9,844 nucleotides of DNA from Chloroflexota bacterium (GTDB lineage: Bacteria > Chloroflexota > Dormibacteria > Dormibacterales > Dormibacteraceae). Location: NCBI GenBank assembly GCA_005880755.1, contig VBGV01000135.1:1-9844 (forward strand), read 5' to 3'. Position numbers and translations under genes: made by a program. Below the pieces are notes generated by a model. The model had not been told where the DNA came from. It saw only the letters and a list, made by a program, of their open reading frames with translations, and ran no database searches. Below, in pieces: positions 6,405 to 9,844 of the stretch. How positions within the stretch are numbered: position 1 is the first letter of the stretch; each line of letters starts with the position of its first letter.

Positions 6405-6739
6405 TGCAGGCGTGGCCCGCTGGCCACGCCGCCGGGTGACGAGGGTAGGCCGAACGATGAGTGGCCGGCTGGAAACAGGCCGGCCGCGTTGGCCACGATG
6501 AGGCCCAGCAAGACCAGGACGTCGGCCAGCAAGAACAGTCCGACGATGTCCCAGTCGACGCGGTTGGCGAGTGCCAGCCAGTCCGGAGCGTTGGGCGCGT
6601 TTTCCGGCTCCCAGCCGCAGATCGGGCACCTTCCCTGCGTGTAGCGCGGGTCGAAGCTCCAGCGGTCGGCCTCGCAGTAGGCGCGCACCGAGCGGCGCGC
6701 TCGAGGCCGCGCTCGGGGCAGGCGGAGCCTGGCGATCAC
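6401..6739 (-). CDS. Small zinc-ribbon, single-TM membrane protein of unknown function
   Basis: I do not recognise this family. From GTG 6739 it is 112 residues. An Arg-rich N terminus (about 4-19) precedes YC (C22) and CPICGW (C38, C41), a treble-clef or rubredoxin-like knuckle in which only three Cys are visible. A hydrophobic helix at about 64-86 (DIVGLFLLADVLVLLGLIVA) is followed by a short Gly/Pro/Ser tail. The start was chosen because its GTGA overlaps the TGA of the upstream secreted-protein gene by 4 nt, the same coupling seen at the other junctions of this operon, with GAGG about 10 nt upstream; longer starts would run into that gene. The zinc knuckle is probably cytoplasmic beside the membrane. 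It may act with the secreted protein upstream, by inference from coupling only. Its stop overlaps that of the convergent response regulator (6401-6404). Confidence 0.75.
   Translation of the reverse strand: MIARLRLPRARPRARRSVRAYCEADRWSFDPRYTQGRCPICGWEPENAPNAPDWLALANRVDWDIVGLFLLADVLVLLGLIVANAAGLFPAGHSSFGLPSSPGGVASGPRLH
6409..6430. terminator. Perfect 9-bp stem-loop after the response regulator
   Basis: GGCGTGGCC (6409-6417) and its exact complement GGCCACGCC (6422-6430) enclose the 4-nt loop CGCT. It begins 5 nt after the regulator stop and is the most stable hairpin near the convergent junction. It also lies inside the last codons of the minus-strand zinc-ribbon gene. No T-run follows on either strand, so it may slow RNA decay or end transcription only with help. 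Confidence 0.55.
6463..6485. repeat. 7-bp inverted repeat inside the zinc-ribbon gene
   Basis: GGCCGGC (6463-6469) and GCCGGCC (6479-6485) flank a 9-nt loop TGGAAACAG. An outer GTGGCC/GGCCAC pair lies just around it. It is in coding sequence, about 60 nt past the response-regulator stop, so it could be a second stop structure for plus-strand transcripts. GC-rich coding sequence often forms such repeats by chance. Confidence 0.25.
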
Positions 6740-8115
6740 GGCGAGAGGACCTCGTCGGGCACCCTGTCTAATGGTGTATTGCGGGCCCACACCCACGCCG
6801 CGGCCGCGGCGAGCAGCAGGGCCTCGAGCGTCAGGAACATAAACGCGAGCGGCATGCGGTTGGCCGCCAGGGCCGTGCCCAGGTTGCTCAATCCCGAACC
6901 CGGGCCGCCCGGCCCACCTGTCTGGTCACCGAAGCCGCCGAAGTCGCCAAAACCGGCGCCGAATCCCCCAAAGCCACCGAAGTCGAAAGCTGCTCCGCCG
7001 GTTCCGACCTGCAGGTCGGCGAAGCCCTCGCCCAGCACGTACTCCGCGCTCTGGGTTGGAACGCCCGGGCCCGGCGACGGGTGGGTCATCTTGATGTGCA
7101 GCCCGGTGGCCCAGATCGTCACGTGGCTGCCGTCCACGGTTTTGACCGGGGCGACCGTGTAGATGGTGATGTAGGTGACGTCGAACGTCGGCACGCACCC
7201 GCTGGACGTTCCGCCGCTCGACCCGCCGCTCGAGTCGCCACTGGATCCGCCCGAGCCGCCGCCGATCGGAAGAGGGGGAATGGGACCCGGGGGCGGTGGA
7301 GGCGGGGCCGGTGCTTGCACGGGCGGTTTCGGCGCGGGCGCCGCCGTGCAGGGGAGCGGGCGCTTGTCCTGGATGGTGACGCCCTGGTCGCTGACGCTCA
7401 CTGGCGTGCCGTTGGCGGTGACCTCACCGCCCTTCACGGTTGCTTCGCCGCCACCGCCCGACAGCGAGCTGTTCGCCGTCACGTCGACCATGATCTTGCT
7501 CACCTTCACGGTGCCGATCACGAAGCTGTCCACCTCGGAGTGCGTAATCACCGTGAGGTTGCCGCCCGAGTCGATCACGGTGTTCGTCCGGCCCCACGCC
7601 CCGCTGAACGGCTGCGTGCCGCCGCCGGCGTAATACGCGGAGGCGCTGGCCGTGAGCTGAGCGGCGTCGGCGTCGGCCCGAGCCCCCGTATCGCAGCCGT
7701 TGCAGTTGTCGATGTGCGAATGCGACGGGCCGGGATAGGTCGACCTCGCGTACGGCACCTGGTTGTTCGGGTTCTGGCAGATCTGCGACGGAGGCGGCTG
7801 GTCGCCCGAGTTGCTGCAGCCCTGGTTGTAGTTCGACCCGACCGTCGCCGTCAGCGGCCCGCTGTCGGAATAGGTGGCGACCGCCGTTGTCGACGGGCTC
7901 GCGTCCTGCTGCGTCTCAGCGAGCGGATAGCGGTTGTTGACCGCTCCGTTCTGGAAGTTTGGGAACGCGTCGCTGCCGCCGATCGCGTGCACGCCTGACG
8001 CGTATCCGTAACTCGTGTAGCTGGACGGCACCGCGGCCAGCGCAAAGGCTGGAATCAATACCACGGACGCTGCAGCCAGGACGAGGCAGTTGATGACGAC
8101 GAAGAGCCGTTTCAT
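6736..8115 (-). CDS. Secreted, C-terminally membrane-anchored Pro/Gly-rich protein of unknown function
   Basis: I do not recognise this 459-residue protein; the general layout recalls surface proteins with a weakly conserved C-terminal anchor. A signal peptide (KR at 2-3, hydrophobic 4-26) likely ends at ALA 25-27. The mature part (about 30-250) is Ser/Thr/Gly/Asn-rich and beta-like, with C100, C113, C138 and C141, the last two in CNGC. A Pro-rich stretch (259-283) with six consecutive prolines and a Gly/Ser linker (285-306) lead to a second short beta-like domain (307-372, C307). An FGGFG-type repeat block (377-396), a Gly/Pro segment, a membrane helix (421-443) and a short charged tail (RNTPLDRVPDEV) follow. 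Two further Cys besides the four are C256 and C307, giving six mature cysteines. ATG 8115 overlaps the stop of the LivG-LivF gene by 4 nt (ATGA), with AAGGTGG about 8 nt upstream, and its own stop overlaps the next start. A role in the cell surface is inferred; a link to transport rests on coupling alone. Confidence 0.82.
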   Translation of the reverse strand: MKRLFVVINCLVLAAASVVLIPAFALAAVPSSYTSYGYASGVHAIGGSDAFPNFQNGAVNNRYPLAETQQDASPSTTAVATYSDSGPLTATVGSNYNQGCSNSGDQPPPSQICQNPNNQVPYARSTYPGPSHSHIDNCNGCDTGARADADAAQLTASASAYYAGGGTQPFSGAWGRTNTVIDSGGNLTVITHSEVDSFVIGTVKVSKIMVDVTANSSLSGGGGEATVKGGEVTANGTPVSVSDQGVTIQDKRPLPCTAAPAPKPPVQAPAPPPPPPGPIPPLPIGGGSGGSSGDSSGGSSGGTSSGCVPTFDVTYITIYTVAPVKTVDGSHVTIWATGLHIKMTHPSPGPGVPTQSAEYVLGEGFADLQVGTGGAAFDFGGFGGFGAGFGDFGGFGDQTGGPGGPGSGLSNLGTALAANRMPLAFMFLTLEALLLAAAAAWVWARNTPLDRVPDEVLSP

Positions 8116-9818
8116 TGATGGTCCACCTTCTCCAGGAGCTCGATCGCGACCGCCCCAGTGGGCCTGCCCTCGACCTCGGCACGCTGCTCGAGCGCACGCT
8201 TGACCTTGGCCGGGACGCGGACGGACACGATCTCCATCAGCGCCGGGTCGACATGATGCCCATTGCCGTCGCCGTTGGCCGCGGCCACCGCCGTCGCGTC
8301 GACGGCCGTTCCGAGGTAAGAGCCCGCGACCAGCTTGCGGTCCGCCCGCAGCTCGGCCGCCGGTCCGCTGAGACCGATGCTGCCGTGCTCGAAGACGTAG
8401 GCGCGGTCCGCCACGTCCAGGGCCGATTCGACGAACTGCTCCACCAGCAACACCGCGATGCCCTGCTCGCGGAAGACACGAATGATGTCGAAGAGCTGCC
8501 GCACCACTGTCGGCGCGAGGCCCTGCGACATCTCGTCGATCATCACCAGGCGGGGTTGGGAAAGAATCGCGCGGCCCAGCGCGACCATCTGCTGCTCCCC
8601 GCCGGACAGCGTGCCGACCAGCTGGCGCCGGCGCTGGCGCAGCTTCGGGAAGAGCTCAAAGGCGGGTGTGATGTTGACGTCGTGGCCCGCCGTGTTGGAC
8701 ACGAGTCGCAGCGTGTCCTCGACCGACAGATTTGGGAACAGGCCACGGCCCTCGGGGATGTGGATGAGCCCGAGCTGCGCGATCCGCTCCGCGGACGTGC
8801 CGGTCACGTCCCTGCCGCCGAACATCACGCGGCCGCGACGGGGATGGATCATGCCGGAGATCGCACGCAGGGTGGTGGTCTTGCCGGCGCCGTTGGCGCC
8901 GATGCAGGCGACCACCTCGCCCGCACGCACCGCAAGGTCGATGTCGCGGACGACCTCCAGGCCTCCATATCCCGCCGCGAGGTGCTTGACCTCGAGCAGC
9001 GGCGCTTCCTCGAGCCGGGCCGCCGCGACGCTCGCGATTTCTTCCGCCGGCTGCTTCGACTCTTCGCCCAGGTAGGCGGCGACGACCTTGGGGTCGCCGC
9101 GGATCGCGGCAGGCTGCCCTCTCGCCAGCAGCTTGCCGAAGTCGAGGACGTAGACGTAGTCGCAAACCCGCATCACCAGGCTCATGTCGTGATCGACCAG
9201 CAGCATCGAGACGTGGAACCGCTCCCGCACCGCGTGCAGCAACTCCGCCAGCCGCGCCGTCTCCTGCGCGTCGAGGCCGGCCGCCGGCTCGTCCAGCAGC
9301 AGCAGCCGCGGCCGCATCGCGAGCGCGCGCGCGATCTCGACACGCCGCTGGATCCCCGCCGGCAGGTCCCCTGCCAGCGTGCCGGCGTAACGGTCGAGGT
9401 CGAGCACGTGCAGGATCGCGCGTGCGCGTTCCATCGACGCGCGTTCCGCGTACGAGGAGAAAGGCAGGTGGAGCGCGTCGCTGAACGTGTTGCGCCGGCC
9501 GAGCGCGTCCATCGGCACGATCAAGTTCTCGGCGACGGTCATCGAGCCCCACAGCTGGAGGTTCTGAAATGTGCGCGCGATGCCGAAGCGCGCTCGCACG
9601 TGAGGCGGCGCATAGACCAGCGAGTGGCCTTCGAAGAAGATCGTGCCCTTGTCCGGGGCGATGACGCCGGAGATGCAGTTGAAGAGCGTCGTCTTGCCGG
9701 CGCCATTGGGGCCGATCAGGCCGAGGATCTCGCCGCGGTTCAGGTCCAGCGACACTCCGTCCAGAGCGACGATTCCGCCGAAGCGCACCGTGATGTCGCG
9801 CACCCGCAGCATCGTCAT
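8112..9818 (-). CDS. livG-livF: Fused LivG-LivF ABC ATPase with C-terminal ribbon-helix-helix-like tail
   Basis: Both ATPases of a branched-chain amino-acid-type (HAAT) importer in one 568-residue chain. The LivG half (about 3-251) has Walker A GPNGAGKTT 36-44, Q85 in ARTFQNLQLW, signature LPAGI 152-156 (a variant of LSGGQ), Walker B LLLLDEP 172-178 and H210. After a charged linker (252-272), the LivF half (about 274-500) has Walker A GANGAGKTT 307-315, the family segment HIPEGRGLFPNLSVEDTL, signature LSGGE 404-408 and Walker B LVMIDEM 424-430 with M where Pro is usual. A Gly/Asn/Ala linker then leads to residues 528-568, where EIVSVRVPAKVKRAL plus a second helix look like a ribbon-helix-helix unit. 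LivG and LivF are normally separate genes of about 250 and 235 residues. The ATG overlaps a possible upstream stop in ATGA, with GGAAGGAAGG-type purines before it, and the stop overlaps the secreted-protein start. The substrate is unknown. Confidence 0.94.
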   Translation of the reverse strand: MTMLRVRDITVRFGGIVALDGVSLDLNRGEILGLIGPNGAGKTTLFNCISGVIAPDKGTIFFEGHSLVYAPPHVRARFGIARTFQNLQLWGSMTVAENLIVPMDALGRRNTFSDALHLPFSSYAERASMERARAILHVLDLDRYAGTLAGDLPAGIQRRVEIARALAMRPRLLLLDEPAAGLDAQETARLAELLHAVRERFHVSMLLVDHDMSLVMRVCDYVYVLDFGKLLARGQPAAIRGDPKVVAAYLGEESKQPAEEIASVAAARLEEAPLLEVKHLAAGYGGLEVVRDIDLAVRAGEVVACIGANGAGKTTTLRAISGMIHPRRGRVMFGGRDVTGTSAERIAQLGLIHIPEGRGLFPNLSVEDTLRLVSNTAGHDVNITPAFELFPKLRQRRRQLVGTLSGGEQQMVALGRAILSQPRLVMIDEMSQGLAPTVVRQLFDIIRVFREQGIAVLLVEQFVESALDVADRAYVFEHGSIGLSGPAAELRADRKLVAGSYLGTAVDATAVAAANGDGNGHHVDPALMEIVSVRVPAKVKRALEQRAEVEGRPTGAVAIELLEKVDHQ

Positions 9819-9844
9819 GCGACCTTCACCTTCCTTCCGTCGAG
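9815..9844 (-). CDS. 3' end of an upstream gene, probably LivM-type permease (partial)
   Basis: One frame entering from the right edge reads nine sense codons ending in RKVKVA and then TGA at 9817-9815, overlapping the LivG-LivF ATG by 4 nt. The same ATGA/GTGA overlap is seen at both later junctions, so this is likely the end of the preceding operon gene. In HAAT operons livM usually comes directly before livG. Thirty bases cannot prove the identity. Confidence 0.4.
   Translation of the reverse strand, partial: LDGRKVKVA

Noticed and set aside
6931..6990. Repeats in the DNA that look like a tandem array
   Set aside because: They encode the FGGFG-type block of the secreted protein; the period is a codon-level amino-acid repeat, not a CRISPR or mobile-element repeat.
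6461..7998. Long plus-strand open frames (233 and 305 codons) opposite the secreted protein
   Set aside because: Composition mirrors the Pro/Gly-rich and repeat sequence of the real gene. The real gene has a signal peptide, TM anchor, Shine-Dalgarno and 4-nt overlaps with its neighbours; these do not.
8656..9552. 298-codon minus-strand open frame in another register of the LivG-LivF gene
   Set aside because: Arg/Ala-rich frame-shadow product lacking motifs, fully inside a gene with two intact ATPase cores.

Overview
The window is a gene-dense, high-GC bacterial segment with no rRNA, tRNA, CRISPR array or insertion sequence that I can see. GTG starts, 4-nt stop/start overlaps (ATGA, GTGA), a lipoprotein-anchored ABC binding protein and a long Pro/Gly-rich secreted protein with a C-terminal membrane anchor suggest a soil-type, probably monoderm lineage (Actinobacteria, Dormibacterota or Chloroflexota-like). 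That placement is inference; no marker gene is present.

Layout, left to right. (1) 1-553, minus strand: a gene cut by the left edge. It encodes a zincin-type HEWLH motif followed by an ExxxDxFAL-like segment, resembling ImmA/IrrE-type metallopeptidases. Its 5' end looks frameshifted at a G6 (C6 on the coding strand) run. (2) 647-1267, plus: an unrecognised protein with a C-x17-C-x2-C motif. (3) 1302-4021, minus: a complete NitT/TauT-type (SsuABC-like) ABC importer in the order ATPase, permease, binding lipoprotein. (4) 4022-4143: a short divergent regulatory region with tandem 9-bp repeats and a perfect 21-bp palindrome that covers the sensor-kinase start. (5) 4144-6404, plus: a CitA/DcuS-family sensor kinase and its CitB/DcuR-family response regulator, translationally coupled. 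(6) 6401-9844, minus: an operon-like chain with 4-nt overlaps at every junction. It runs from the last codons of a gene entering from the right (probably a LivM-type permease), through a fused LivG-LivF ATPase with a ribbon-helix-helix-like tail and a secreted anchored Pro/Gly-rich protein, to a small zinc-ribbon/single-TM protein.

How the genes fit together. The CitA-type sensor keeps the Arg/His and Arg/Lys positions of the citrate-binding PAS pocket and is divergent from the NitT/TauT-type transporter. The simplest model is carboxylate-responsive control of that ABC importer across the shared 122-bp region. The right-hand operon is a branched-chain amino-acid-type (HAAT) ABC system whose two ATPases are one polypeptide. 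Two unexplained envelope genes are coupled to it.

The most unusual items are the RHH-like tail on the LivG-LivF fusion with its coupled secreted and zinc-ribbon genes, the palindrome and tandem repeats in the divergent control region, and the CitA-type sensor paired with a NitT/TauT importer. None of this proves a new system.
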